64,000 nucleotides of DNA from Saccharopolyspora galaxeae (lineage in GTDB: Bacteria > Actinomycetota > Actinomycetes > Mycobacteriales > Pseudonocardiaceae), in NCBI RefSeq assembly GCF_016526145.1, contig NZ_JADDUE010000006.1, forward strand, positions 186,001 through 250,000. The letters are read 5' to 3'. The translations under genes and the position numbers were made by a program. Shown piece by piece: positions 9,347 through 18,135 of this stretch. The notes under the pieces were generated by a model. It was given only the letters and a program-made list of their open reading frames with translations, ran no database searches and was not told where the DNA came from. How positions within the stretch are numbered: position 1 is the stretch's first letter; each line of letters starts with the position of its first letter.

Positions 9347-9853
9347 CTCCCGCGCTCGCCCCCGACTTGTCGTTCCACCCTGATTCTGCCGCCGAGGTCC
9401 ACGGTTACTCGCCCGAACGGGGGAGACCGTGCGGCGAGGTCGCTCGGCGAACTGCGGAGCACCACCGCCGTGTGGTTGAACCGCACTCTCTCATGACCAC
9501 TTGGGGTGAAGTTTAGTGTTCCGGAAAAACACCCTGCGTCAGCGCTGGGGGTCTTTCAGAAGCGGCGGCAGCCGCTTGCGGCGCGGGCCTCCCGGATGTG
9601 CGGAATGCCGGAATCCGCCGCGGTGTCCGGCGGCGGCCGGCTGTCGGGGTCGTCGGCCACCGCCGGACTTTCGTGCGCCGCGACTCGTCCGGTCGCACGG
9701 GCGGAAATCCTGCCCCGATGTCCGGCGGTGCGGGGATGTTCGCCGGAATTTCGCAAGAACGGCGCAACCCGTGGTGGCAAGCGGTGGTCCGGCGATTGCG
9801 CCGGATTCCGCACGACCGGGAAAATCTGGTAATTCTGCTGGAGTTGCGCAGCT
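9347..9853. other. Intergenic stretch, no gene recognised
   Basis: These 507 bp separate the start of the giant ARH gene from the end of the sirohydrochlorin chelatase gene. Open frames here have no ribosome-binding site or recognisable motif and overlap each other on both strands. The promoter of the ARH gene pair must lie in the part near 9347, but no clear -10/-35 pair can be read. Confidence 0.5.
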
Positions 9854-10711
9854 TCAGGCCGTGGCCGCGCCGCTCGGCCGGAGCGCTTCGGCGTAGCGGG
9901 CGAGGACCAGCTCGGCGACTTCCGGCGCGTCCGCCATCGGCTCCGCGATCAGCGGATCCCGCGCGTGCTCGCGCGCGCTGGTGACCACGCGATCGGTCAG
10001 CAAACCCGGCGCCAGGAACCAGAACGCGACCGCGATGCGCCGGGCGCCGCGGGCGTGCAGGTCCGCGACGGCCGTCGGGACGTCCGGGTCGGCCGCGGTC
10101 GCGAACGCGGCGCGCGCACCCGCCCACGAAGTCCGCTCCGCGCGGCGCTCGGCGACCTGCGCGACCAGCCGGTTCGCCGGGGCGTGCGCCGAGCCGACCC
10201 CGGCCAGGACCACGCCGAGCCCGGAATCCTCCGCATCCGCACCGGTTTCGGCCAACCGCCGCCAAGCGGCCGCATCCAGCCGGTGGTCCGGCCCGAGCAC
10301 GTCGGCGGTGTGCACCCGCAACTTCGGGAACCGCTGCGCCGCTTCGGTCACCGTCGCCGGGACGTCGACCCTGGCGTGGAAGGCGCTGCCCAGCAGCAGC
10401 GGCACCAGCACGGCCTGCTGGTGACCGTCGGCGTGCACCGAAGCGAGCACGTCGCCGACGCGCGGCGCCGACAGGTCCAGGAAAGCGGTGCGCACGTCCA
10501 AGTCCGGCCGCTGGGCGCGCACCACGTCCAGCAGGGCGTGCACGGTGCGCGCCGAGCGCGGGTCCCGGCTGCCGTGCGCCACGGCGACCAGCGCGGGGGC
10601 TTCGCCTGCGCTGGACAGGTTCGGTTCGGTGCCGAACGCGCCGGGCTCGAAGGCCCCGGGCCCGAACGCGCCGGGCCCGAACGTGCCGGAACCGAACGCG
10701 CCGGGGCTCAT
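9854..10711 (-). CDS. Sirohydrochlorin chelatase (CbiX/SirB family)
   Basis: This 285-residue protein contains two CbiX-type half domains. The first opens with ALVAVAHGSRDPRS, with the metal-binding His in AHGSRD, and carries VLVPLLLGSAFHARVDVP. The second includes VVLAGVGSAHAPAN and IAVAFWFLAPGLLTDR. Family members insert Fe(II) (siroheme) or Co(II) (cobalamin) into sirohydrochlorin. Being the last gene of the sulfate reduction operon, it most likely supplies siroheme to the sulfite reductase. The first 25 residues are an odd Gly/Ala/Phe/Pro repeat (GAFGPGAF type) before the fold begins. ATG at 10711 lies 16 bp after the cysN stop. Confidence 0.85.
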   Translation of the reverse strand: MSPGAFGSGTFGPGAFGPGAFEPGAFGTEPNLSSAGEAPALVAVAHGSRDPRSARTVHALLDVVRAQRPDLDVRTAFLDLSAPRVGDVLASVHADGHQQAVLVPLLLGSAFHARVDVPATVTEAAQRFPKLRVHTADVLGPDHRLDAAAWRRLAETGADAEDSGLGVVLAGVGSAHAPANRLVAQVAERRAERTSWAGARAAFATAADPDVPTAVADLHARGARRIAVAFWFLAPGLLTDRVVTSAREHARDPLIAEPMADAPEVAELVLARYAEALRPSGAATA

Positions 10712-10727
10712 GTCGCCACCACCCGCG

Positions 10728-12074
10728 TCACGCCGCGACGGCCGCGGCCAGCGGAGCGAGCGGCAGGCCGATCAGCCCGGCGGCCAGCGTCGTCCCGTCC
10801 GACGGGTCGATCACCAGGAACGAGCCGGTGCGGCGGGAATCGGCGTAGTCGTCCACCGGCAGCGCCTCCGCCGTGCGGAACTGCACCCGGCCGATCTCGT
10901 TGAGCTGCAACGCATCCGGAGTGTCCACACTGGCCAGCCGCTGCTCGTCGAAGCGGGCCGACAGCTCGGTGACCATCGCCTGCACGGTCCGGGTGCCGTG
11001 CTTGACCAGCACCCGCGCGCCCGGCTGCAGCGCCTTCTCCGCCAGCCAGCACACCGTGGCGTCCAGCTCGTCGGTGACCCGCGGTGCGGGCTCGGCCGAA
11101 GCGATCAGGTCTCCGCGGGCCAGGTCCACGTCGTCTTCCAGCAGCAGCGTCACCCCGCGGCCGGCGGCCGCGCGCGGCGCGGGCCCGTCCGGTGTGTCCA
11201 CCTTGGACACCCGGGTGCGGATGCCCGCGGGCAGCACCACGACCTCGTCGCCCTCGGCGATCACTCCGGCGGCGATCTGGCCCGCGTAGCCGCGGTAGTC
11301 CGGGTACTCGGTGGTGCGCGGCCGGATCACCGTCTGCACCGGCATCCGGAACGGCGCGTCGAACGGGTCCGGCGCGACCGGCACGCTCTCCAGGTGCTCC
11401 AGCAGCGACGGCCCGGAGTACCAGGGCGTGCGCTCGGAGCGCTCCACGACGTTGTCCCCGTGCAGCGCGGAAACCGGGATCGTCACCACGGCGTCGTCGG
11501 TGTAGCCGAGCGCGCGGGCGTGCTCGGCGAACTCGGCGGCGATGCGCTCGTGCACCGCGCCGTCGAAGTCCACCATGTCGATCTTGTTGATCGCCAGCAC
11601 CAGCCGCGGCACGCCCAGCAGCGCCAGCACCGCGGCGTGCCTGCGGGTCTGCTCGATCACGCCCTTGCGCGCGTCCACCAGCAGGATCGCCAGCTGCGCC
11701 GTGGACGCGCCGGTGACGGTGTTGCGGGTGTACTGCACGTGCCCCGGCGTGTCGGCCAGCACGAAGGAGCGCTTCGGAGTGGCGAAGTAGCGGTAGGCCA
11801 CGTCGATCGTGATGCCCTGCTCGCGCTCCGCGCGCAGCCCGTCCACCAGCAGCGACAGGTCCGGGGTCTGCAGACCGCGGTCCGCGCTGGCGCGGTGCAC
11901 CGCGTCCAGCTGGTCGGCCAGCACCGACTTCGTGTCGTGCAGCAGCCTGCCCACCAGCGTCGACTTGCCGTCGTCCACCGAACCGGCGGTGGCCAGCCGC
12001 AGCAGATCGGTGTGCACCGGCAGCTCCACCTGCGTACCGGAGTCCGGCGCGGTGCGCGTGGTCGTCTCGGTCAT
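10728..12074 (-). CDS. cysN: Sulfate adenylyltransferase large subunit CysN (GTPase)
   Basis: This 448-residue elongation-factor-like GTPase has G1 GSVDDGKST, G3 DTPGH and G4 NKID, followed by EF-Tu-like beta-barrel domains. CysN drives ATP sulfurylase (CysD) by GTP hydrolysis to make adenosine phosphosulfate. There is no C-terminal APS-kinase domain, so it is CysN rather than CysNC, which suits an operon that uses APS reductase directly. The start is ATG at 12074, preceded by AGGAAGAG. A longer in-frame extension to 12179 has no conserved content. It lies about 146 bp downstream of cysD. Confidence 0.95.
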   Translation of the reverse strand: MTETTTRTAPDSGTQVELPVHTDLLRLATAGSVDDGKSTLVGRLLHDTKSVLADQLDAVHRASADRGLQTPDLSLLVDGLRAEREQGITIDVAYRYFATPKRSFVLADTPGHVQYTRNTVTGASTAQLAILLVDARKGVIEQTRRHAAVLALLGVPRLVLAINKIDMVDFDGAVHERIAAEFAEHARALGYTDDAVVTIPVSALHGDNVVERSERTPWYSGPSLLEHLESVPVAPDPFDAPFRMPVQTVIRPRTTEYPDYRGYAGQIAAGVIAEGDEVVVLPAGIRTRVSKVDTPDGPAPRAAAGRGVTLLLEDDVDLARGDLIASAEPAPRVTDELDATVCWLAEKALQPGARVLVKHGTRTVQAMVTELSARFDEQRLASVDTPDALQLNEIGRVQFRTAEALPVDDYADSRRTGSFLVIDPSDGTTLAAGLIGLPLAPLAAAVAA

Positions 12075-12220
12075 CAGAAGTCTCTTCCTGGGATCGTTCC
12101 TGCGTAGCTGGTGGAGTTGGGGACCGGGCCGCCGGTGCGCTGCCGGCTCGACCCGCGGTTCTGCCGAAGCGGTGCGCACTCGATGGAGCGGTCAGGCGGC
12201 GCGTGGTGCGGACGCCGAGA

Positions 12221-13174
12221 TCAGAAGTAGCCCTCGCGCTTGCGGTCCTCCATCGCGGCCTCGGACATCCGGTCGTCCGCGCGCGTCGCGCCGCGCTCGG
12301 TGAGCCTGCTGGCGGCCACCTCCGCGATCACGTCGTCCACGGTGTAGGCCTCGGACTCAACCGCGCCGGTGCAGGAGCCGTCGCCGACGGTGCGGTAGCG
12401 CACCGTCTTCTCCGCGACCTCCTCACCGTCCTGCGGACCGCCCCACGGACCGGAGGTCAGCCACATGCCGTCCCGCAGGAACACCTCGCGCCGGTGCGCG
12501 TAGTACATCTGCGGCAGCTCGATCTTCTCCCGCTGGATGTAGCGCCACACGTCCAGCTCGGTCCAGTTCGACAGCGGGAAGACCCGCACGTGCTCACCGG
12601 CGCGGTGCCTGCCGTTGTAGAGGTTCCACAGCTCCGGGCGCTGCCTGCGCGGGTCCCACTGCCCGAACGCGTTGCGCAGGCTGAAGATCCGCTCCTTCGC
12701 CCGGGCCCGCTCCTCGTCCCGGCGACCGCCGCCGAAGACCGCGTCGAACTTGTTCTCCGTGATCGAGTCCAGCAGCGGGGTGGTCTGCAACGGGTTGCGG
12801 GTGCCGTCCGGGCGTTCGGACAGCCGTCCGTCGTCGATGTAGTCCTGCACCGAAGCCACCACGAGCCGCAGGTCGTGCCGGGAAACCAGCTGGTCCCGGA
12901 ACGCGATCACCTCGTCGAAGTTGTGCCCGGTGTCCACGTGCAGCAGCGGGAACGGCACCGGCGCGGGGCGGAACGCCTTCAGCGCCAGGTGCACCAGCAC
13001 CGTCGAGTCCTTGCCGCCGGAGAACAGGATCACCGGCTTGTCGAACTCCCCGGCCACCTCGCGGAAGATGTGGATGGCCTCGGACTCCAGGGCGTCCAGG
13101 TTGTCGACCTGCGGCGGCGCTTCCGCCGCCCCCGCCGGGTCCTCCGGCAGTTCGATCTGTTGCTCGGCGGTCAT
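12221..13174 (-). CDS. cysD: Sulfate adenylyltransferase small subunit CysD
   Basis: This 317-residue PAPS-reductase-fold enzyme has the PP-loop motif SGGKDS, the LHVDTGHNFDE segment, FGGGRRDEE, and the C-terminal MEDRKREGYF typical of CysD. With CysN it forms ATP sulfurylase, which activates sulfate as APS. ATG at 13174 is chosen because conserved sequence begins soon after; the upstream in-frame extension would run through cysH. It sits between cysH and cysN in one minus-strand operon. Confidence 0.95.
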   Translation of the reverse strand: MTAEQQIELPEDPAGAAEAPPQVDNLDALESEAIHIFREVAGEFDKPVILFSGGKDSTVLVHLALKAFRPAPVPFPLLHVDTGHNFDEVIAFRDQLVSRHDLRLVVASVQDYIDDGRLSERPDGTRNPLQTTPLLDSITENKFDAVFGGGRRDEERARAKERIFSLRNAFGQWDPRRQRPELWNLYNGRHRAGEHVRVFPLSNWTELDVWRYIQREKIELPQMYYAHRREVFLRDGMWLTSGPWGGPQDGEEVAEKTVRYRTVGDGSCTGAVESEAYTVDDVIAEVAASRLTERGATRADDRMSEAAMEDRKREGYF

Positions 13175-13218
13175 ACCCGTCCTTTGCGCGTCAGGTGGTC
13201 GGTGGGCGGCCCGCCGCT

Positions 13219-13941
13219 TCAGGCGTGCAGCCCGCATTCGGTCTTCGAGCTCCCCGCCCAGCGGCCGCTGCGCGGGTCGGCGCCCGGCGCGGGCTTGGCC
13301 GTGCACGGCGCGCACCCGATCGACGGGTAACCGGCGGGCACCAGCGGGTTCACCAGCACGCCGTGCTCGGCGATGTAGGCGTCCACATCGGCATCGCTCC
13401 ACGCCGCGATCGGATTGATCTTCACGATGTTGTTGCGATCATCCCAGGTCACGATCGGCGTGTTCGCGCGCGTCGGCGCCTCCACCCGGCGCACGCCGGT
13501 CACCCACGCCTCGTAGCGGGCGAGCGTGTTGCGCAGCGGCACCACCTTGCGCAGGAAGCAGCACCGGCCGGGATCGCGGTCGTGCAGCTTCGGCCCCTCG
13601 GTGGCGTCCTGCTCGGCCACCGACTGCTCGGCCTGGGCGTTGACGATGTTCACGTCGTAGATCTGCTGCACCGCGTCGCGGGTGCCGAGGGTCTCGGCGA
13701 AGTGGTAGCCGGTCTCCAGGAACAGCACGTCCACCCCCGGCTTGGCCTTCGCGGCCAGGTCCACCAGCAGGGCGTCCTGCATGTTCGACGCGACGATCAG
13801 GCCGTCGCCGAACGTCTCCGCCGCCCAGCGCAGCGCCTGCTCGGCACTGGCCTCGGCGAGGCGCGGCGCGGCTTCGTCGACCAGTGCGCGCAGCTCGGCA
13901 TCGCTGCGGCGAACTCCGATGTCCGTGGTTTCGACAGTCAT
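13219..13941 (-). CDS. cysH: Phosphoadenylyl/adenylyl-sulfate reductase CysH, APS-type
   Basis: This 240-residue thioredoxin-dependent reductase converts APS (or PAPS) to sulfite. It has the paired cysteines GRCCFLRK and a later GCAPCTAKPAPG. These supply the CC...CxxC ligands of a [4Fe-4S] cluster, which marks APS reductases. The C-terminal ECGLH holds the catalytic cysteine. The start is ATG at 13941. It lies between a small zinc-ribbon gene and cysD. Confidence 0.93.
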   Translation of the reverse strand: MTVETTDIGVRRSDAELRALVDEAAPRLAEASAEQALRWAAETFGDGLIVASNMQDALLVDLAAKAKPGVDVLFLETGYHFAETLGTRDAVQQIYDVNIVNAQAEQSVAEQDATEGPKLHDRDPGRCCFLRKVVPLRNTLARYEAWVTGVRRVEAPTRANTPIVTWDDRNNIVKINPIAAWSDADVDAYIAEHGVLVNPLVPAGYPSIGCAPCTAKPAPGADPRSGRWAGSSKTECGLHA

Positions 13942-13955
13942 GAGTCTCCGTCTCC

Positions 13956-14117
13956 TCAGCCGCTCGCCAACCCGACGAGCCGTACGGTGAACACCCGCAG
14001 GCACGCCTGGCATTTCCAGGCGCCCGCCGGTTCGGCTTCCGGGATCAGTTCCTCGTCCCCGCAGTACGGGCAGTAGAACGGGACCGCCCGGCCTTCCGGG
14101 GCGGCTTGCGCGCTCAC
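13956..14117 (-). CDS. Small zinc-ribbon protein of the sulfate reduction operon
   Basis: This 53-residue protein has two CxxC knuckles (FYCPYCGDEE and KCQACLRVF) 19 residues apart, forming a compact zinc ribbon. Its GTG start at 14117 overlaps the sulfite reductase stop codon (GTGA), and it ends 14 bp before cysH. It is therefore translationally coupled in the operon. Small proteins like this occur next to sulfite reductase in other actinobacteria, but their role is not known to me. A structural or electron-transfer role is speculation. Confidence 0.8.
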   Translation of the reverse strand: MSAQAAPEGRAVPFYCPYCGDEELIPEAEPAGAWKCQACLRVFTVRLVGLASG

Positions 14118-15826
14118 TTCAGGTCGTCCTCTTCGGCGCGCCCGACCCACTGGGCGAACCGCTCGCCGTCGGTGCGCTGGGCGAGGTAGTTGCGCACCAG
14201 GCGCTCCACGTAGTCACCCAGCTTGTCCGAGGTGACCTTGTGCCCGCGGATCTTGCGGCCGAACCCGGCGTCCAGCCCGAGCCCGCCGCCGAGGTGCACC
14301 TGGAAGCCCTCGACCTGGTTGCCCTCCTCGTCGCGCACCATCTGGCCCTTCAGGCCGATGTCCGAGGTCTGGGTGCGGGCGCAGGCGTTCGGGCAGCCGT
14401 TCAGGTTGATCGTCACCGGGTCGCGCACGTCGCCCTGGATGTCCTCGAGCCGCTGCTCCAGCTCGTTGATGAGGTCGATGGCGCGCTGCTTGGTCTCGAC
14501 GATCGCCAGCTTGCAGAACTCGATGCCGGTGCAGGCCATCACGTTGCGCCGCCACGGCGTCGGCGTGGTGTGCAGGCCCAGCTGCGCCATGTCCGCGACC
14601 AGGCCCTCCACCTGCTGCTGCGGCACGTCCAGCACCAGCAGGTTCTGCTCCACGGTGGTGCGCACCCGGCTGGAACCGACCCGCTCGGCGGCCTTGGCGG
14701 CCTCCATCAGCGTGGCGCCGCTGACCCGCCCGGCCTGCGACTTCACCCCGACGTAGAAGTTGCCGTCCTGCTGCGGGTTCACGCCGAGGTGGTCGCGGTG
14801 CCCGCCCGGGGTCTCCGGCGCCGGGCCGTCGATGAGCTTGCGGCCGAGGTACTCGTCCTCGATGACCTGCCGCGTCTTCTCCGCGCCCCAGTCGTCGACC
14901 AGGAACTTCATCCGCGCCCGGTTGCGCAGCCTGCGGTAGCCGTAGTCGCGGAACACGCTGGTCACCGCGTGCCAGACCTCGGCGGCCTCCTCGATCGGCA
15001 CCCAGGCGCCCAGCCGCACCGCCAGCTTCGGGTTGGTCGACAGGCCGCCGCCGACCCACAGGTCGAAGCCGGGGCCGTGCTCCGGGTGCTCGACGCCGAC
15101 CAGCGAGATGTCGTTGATCTCCGGCACGGTGTCCCAGCGCGGTGAGCCGCTGATCGCGGTCTTGAACTTGCGCGGCAGGTTCGACAGCGACTGGTCGCCG
15201 ATGTAGCGGTCGGTGATCTCCTTGATCGCGGGCGTCGCGTCGATGATCTCGTCCGCGGCGACCCCGGCGACCGGCGAGCCCAGCAGCACGCGCGGGCAGT
15301 CGCCGCACGCCTCGGTGGTGTAGAGCCCGACGGCTTCCAGCTTCTGCCAGATCGTGGGCATGTCCTCGATGCGGATCCAGTGCAGCTGGATGTTCTGCCG
15401 ATCGGTGATGTCGGCGGTGTCGCGGGCGTAGGTCTGCGAGATCTCGCCGACGACCCGCAGCTGCTCGGTGGTCATCGCGCCGCCGTCGACGCGCACCCGC
15501 AGCATGAAGTACGAGGCGTCGAGCTCTTCCGGCTGGATCGTGCCGGTGCGGGCACCGGGGATGCCTTCGGCCCGCTGGGTGTAGAGACCCATCCAGCGGA
15601 ACCGCCCGCGCAGGTCGGCGGGGTCGATGGAGTCGAAGCCGCGGTGGGCGTAGATGTTCTCGATGCGCTGGCGCACGTTGAGCGGGTTGTCGTCCTTCTT
15701 GGACCGCTCATTGCCGTTCAGCGGCTCGCGGTAGCCGAGAGCCCACTGCCCCTCACCACGTGTTTTGCCCTTGCGGGCCGGGGTGCGGCGTTCGGTGCGG
15801 CTCGGAGCTTCCGTCGAAGGGGCCAT
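14114..15826 (-). CDS. sirA: Ferredoxin-dependent assimilatory sulfite reductase
   Basis: This 570-residue enzyme reduces sulfite to sulfide with ferredoxin, using siroheme coupled to a [4Fe-4S] cluster. The cluster ligands are in CTGIEFC (CX5C) and NGCPNAC (CX3C) near the C-terminus. Two nitrite/sulfite reductase half-domain pairs are visible, including the LHWIRIEDMPTIWQ and EACGDCPR segments. The start is ATG at 15826 with a strong GGAGGT 8 bp upstream; earlier in-frame sequence is the leader region. The gene is first in the operon and is preceded by a leader peptide. Confidence 0.95.
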   Translation of the reverse strand: MAPSTEAPSRTERRTPARKGKTRGEGQWALGYREPLNGNERSKKDDNPLNVRQRIENIYAHRGFDSIDPADLRGRFRWMGLYTQRAEGIPGARTGTIQPEELDASYFMLRVRVDGGAMTTEQLRVVGEISQTYARDTADITDRQNIQLHWIRIEDMPTIWQKLEAVGLYTTEACGDCPRVLLGSPVAGVAADEIIDATPAIKEITDRYIGDQSLSNLPRKFKTAISGSPRWDTVPEINDISLVGVEHPEHGPGFDLWVGGGLSTNPKLAVRLGAWVPIEEAAEVWHAVTSVFRDYGYRRLRNRARMKFLVDDWGAEKTRQVIEDEYLGRKLIDGPAPETPGGHRDHLGVNPQQDGNFYVGVKSQAGRVSGATLMEAAKAAERVGSSRVRTTVEQNLLVLDVPQQQVEGLVADMAQLGLHTTPTPWRRNVMACTGIEFCKLAIVETKQRAIDLINELEQRLEDIQGDVRDPVTINLNGCPNACARTQTSDIGLKGQMVRDEEGNQVEGFQVHLGGGLGLDAGFGRKIRGHKVTSDKLGDYVERLVRNYLAQRTDGERFAQWVGRAEEDDLK

Positions 15827-15947
15827 GGCCGGACCTCCGTGGTGGTGGACTTCAGGCGCGGTTCGACGCCGTGCGGGTCCAACGGAGGTGTCCGCAGTCG
15901 GCGTCTCCCCGGCGCCGACTGGACAGTTCGAAAACGCGGCGGCGGGT

Positions 15948-16040
15948 TCAGCCCTGGCGACGGCAAAGCGCGCTGGACACCCGCCGCAGGTCCACGTAGC
16001 GGCGGGCGACCAGCAGAAGCCTAGTTGCGGGCGCACCCAT
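15948..16040 (-). CDS. Putative cysteine-responsive leader peptide upstream of sirA
   Basis: A 30-codon frame starts at ATG 16040 and stops at TGA 15948-15950. Its core reads RRYVDLRRVSSALCRR, matching the recurrent actinobacterial putative leader peptide pattern of R(H/Y)VDLxRVxSAxCR found before sulfur-assimilation genes. It ends 121 bp before the sulfite reductase start on the same strand. The single late cysteine codon (TGC) would sense Cys-tRNA supply if the peptide works as an attenuator. No strong ribosome-binding site precedes the ATG, so leaderless translation is possible. The terminator or anti-terminator structure was not resolved. Confidence 0.7.
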   Translation of the reverse strand: MGAPATRLLLVARRYVDLRRVSSALCRRQG

Positions 16041-16154
16041 ACAGGTCAGCGTGCCACGGGTCCATCCTGTGGTCCATGATCAGCCGAATAGTGAGACGAG
16101 GGTCAAACTCGGGCGCACCCCGGCGCCGGGATCCGGCTTTGGGACACTGGAAGG

Positions 16155-17381
16155 GTGCCTTCGCAGCCACCACCAGGTGAACCGGCCCCGACCGACGGTG
16201 CACTGCCCGTCGGCGCGCTGACCGATCTCGGGCAGCGGCCGTTCGGCGTGTACGTGCACGTCCCGTTCTGCGCCACCCGCTGCGGGTACTGCGATTTCAA
16301 CACCTACACCGCCGACGAGCTGGGGTCCGCGGCGGGATTCGCGGACTGGCTGGACGGGCTGCGCGCCGAACTCGACCTCGGTGCCCGAGTGCTGGACGCG
16401 GGCGACTCGGCCGTCCCGAGTGCTGAGACGGTGTTCGTCGGCGGCGGTACCCCCTCGCTGCTCGGGGCCGAACGGCTCGGCGCCGTGCTCGATGCGATCC
16501 GGTCGTCCTTCGGCCTCCGCGCCGACGCCGAGGTCACCACCGAATCCAACCCGGAATCGACCTCGCCGGAGTTCTTCGCGGGCCTGCGCGAAGCCGGCTA
16601 CACGCGGATCTCGCTGGGAATGCAGTCGGCGGCCGAACACGTCCTGCGCGTGCTGGAACGCCGCCACACCCCCGGCCGGGCGGTCGCGGCTGCGCAGGAG
16701 GCGCGGGCGGCCGGGTTCGGCCACGTCAACCTCGACCTGATCTACGGCACGCCGGGGGAGACCGACCAGGACCTGCGGGACTCGTTGGACGCGGTGCTCG
16801 AAGCGGGCGTGGACCACGTCTCGGCGTACTCGCTGATCGTCGAGGACGGCACCGCGATGGCCCGCAAGGTCCGCCGCGGGGATCTGCCGATGCCGGACGA
16901 GGACGTGCTGGCCGACCGCTACGAGATCCTCGACTCCAAGCTGGCCGAGGCCGGTTTGCGCTGGTACGAGGTCTCGAACTGGGCGTCCGATGACGACGCC
17001 CGCTGCAGGCACAACCTGGGCTACTGGCAGGGCGGCGACTGGTGGGGCGCCGGACCCGGCGCGCACAGCCACGTCGGTGGGGTGCGCTGGTGGAACGTCA
17101 AGCACCCCGCGCGCTACTCGGCGCTGCTGGCCGACGGCGCCTCGCCTGCGCAGGCGCGGGAAGTGCTCGATGCCGAGGACCAGCGGGTGGAGCGGATCAT
17201 GCTCGAACTCCGCGTCGCCGAAGGGCTTCCGGTCGCAGCGCTGGACGCCGACGGGGCGGTCGCCGCCAAGCAGGCCGCCGAGGACGGCCTGCTGCTGCCG
17301 GACGCGCTGCGCGCGGGCCGTTGCGTGCTCACCGACCGCGGCCGCCTGCTTGCCGACGCGGTCGTGCAGCGGTTGTTGTGA
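16155..17381 (+). CDS. hemW: HemW-like radical SAM heme chaperone
   Basis: This 408-residue protein has the radical-SAM motif CATRCGYCDF (CX3CX2C) with the extra following residues typical of HemW rather than HemN. It also has GGGTPS, ESNPES, SLGMQS and DLIYGTPGET. HemW proteins bind heme and are linked to heme delivery. They were formerly annotated as oxygen-independent coproporphyrinogen oxidase. The start is GTG at 16155 after GGAAG. The gene diverges from the sulfite reductase leader and converges on the PIN-domain gene. Confidence 0.92.
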   Translation: MPSQPPPGEPAPTDGALPVGALTDLGQRPFGVYVHVPFCATRCGYCDFNTYTADELGSAAGFADWLDGLRAELDLGARVLDAGDSAVPSAETVFVGGGTPSLLGAERLGAVLDAIRSSFGLRADAEVTTESNPESTSPEFFAGLREAGYTRISLGMQSAAEHVLRVLERRHTPGRAVAAAQEARAAGFGHVNLDLIYGTPGETDQDLRDSLDAVLEAGVDHVSAYSLIVEDGTAMARKVRRGDLPMPDEDVLADRYEILDSKLAEAGLRWYEVSNWASDDDARCRHNLGYWQGGDWWGAGPGAHSHVGGVRWWNVKHPARYSALLADGASPAQAREVLDAEDQRVERIMLELRVAEGLPVAALDADGAVAAKQAAEDGLLLPDALRAGRCVLTDRGRLLADAVVQRLL

Positions 17382-17414
17382 GCGGGCGGACGCAGTGGAC
17401 GGAACGGGCGCTGC

Positions 17415-17822
17415 TCAAGAAGGAGCGCTGACCGGTATGCCGTTCGCATCGGCGGCTTCGGCCAGCCGAGCGGCATAGGTGATCATCAAGTCGGCGTCGA
17501 CCGCGATCGCGGCCGCCAAATGGATCGCGTCAAGCGAACGGAGCTGGTTCGGTTCGATCCGGCGGGACAGATTCATGATCTCGGCGTCCAACGGGTGCTC
17601 GGCAATGCCCAGCATGGCCTGTCGCAGGTCCTCGGCCATCTCCTGGTACGAGGCAGCGGCACGAGTGCGCAGTGCGCGAGCAACCTCGGTCCATGCCAGC
17701 GAAGCGGAAAGCAGCAGTGTGCCGTCCCGGTGGAGCCGATCGATCTCCTCGGCGAGCGGTTCGGACTCGGCTTCTTTGATCGCTCGTTTGAGCAGCGCGC
17801 TGCTGTCCACGTAAACGCGCAT
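17415..17822 (-). CDS. PIN-domain ribonuclease toxin (VapC family)
   Basis: This 135-residue PIN protein begins with the strand VYVDSSALLKR, where the first acidic metal ligand lies. It has TEVARAL in the middle and RSLDAIHLAAAI with a conserved Asp, followed by DADLMITYAARLAEAA. VapC toxins cleave tRNA or rRNA and are neutralised by a partner antitoxin. ATG at 17822 overlaps the stop of the antitoxin gene (ATGA), the usual antitoxin-toxin order. The RNA target is unknown. Confidence 0.85.
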   Translation of the reverse strand: MRVYVDSSALLKRAIKEAESEPLAEEIDRLHRDGTLLLSASLAWTEVARALRTRAAASYQEMAEDLRQAMLGIAEHPLDAEIMNLSRRIEPNQLRSLDAIHLAAAIAVDADLMITYAARLAEAADANGIPVSAPS

Positions 17823-18097
17823 CAGAGCCGGTCGTCTCGGTCGAGCAGGTCGATGCTGCGCTGACCTTCCGGAAGTGTCTTCGTCGGGATGACTTTGCGA
17901 TATGCACCGCGCGGCGGGAGCACCTTGCCGGAGGCGATCAAGTGCTCCCACTCGTGGTGCGGGGTTTCGGGCTGGGACAAACCGAGAAACTCATCGAGCG
18001 CCGCGCGCAGCAGCTCCTGCTGCGAGCGTCCGGTTCGTTCTGCTTCCTCGCGAAGTGCCTGCTCAGCCTCGGGACGAAGGCGCAAGTTGAGAGCCAT
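17822..18097 (-). CDS. Ribbon-helix-helix antitoxin (VapB-like)
   Basis: This 91-residue protein starts with a ribbon-helix-helix segment (ALNLRLRPEAEQALREEAERTGRSQ... is the DNA-binding half). The remainder is a charged tail likely to wrap the toxin. The position directly upstream of, and overlapping, the PIN toxin gene supports the assignment. Such antitoxins repress their own promoter. Two GGTACC sites just upstream are candidate operators. Confidence 0.8.
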   Translation of the reverse strand: MALNLRLRPEAEQALREEAERTGRSQQELLRAALDEFLGLSQPETPHHEWEHLIASGKVLPPRGAYRKVIPTKTLPEGQRSIDLLDRDDRL

Positions 18098-18105
18098 GTG
18101 ATGAT

Positions 18106-18135
18106 GGTACCGAGAATGGTGCGGGCATTGGTACC
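18106..18135. promoter_or_regulatory. Candidate operator of the vapBC-like pair
   Basis: Two palindromic GGTACC hexamers at 18106-18111 and 18130-18135 are spaced 24 bp apart, immediately upstream of the antitoxin start at 18097. Spacing near two helical turns would suit cooperative binding of ribbon-helix-helix dimers. The assignment rests only on position and symmetry. Confidence 0.35.

Noticed and set aside
16021-16077. Short frame MDPWHADLYGCARN as the sulfite reductase leader
   Set aside because: It has a late cysteine but lacks the VDLxRVxSAxCR core. The frame at 15948-16040 matches that core much better.
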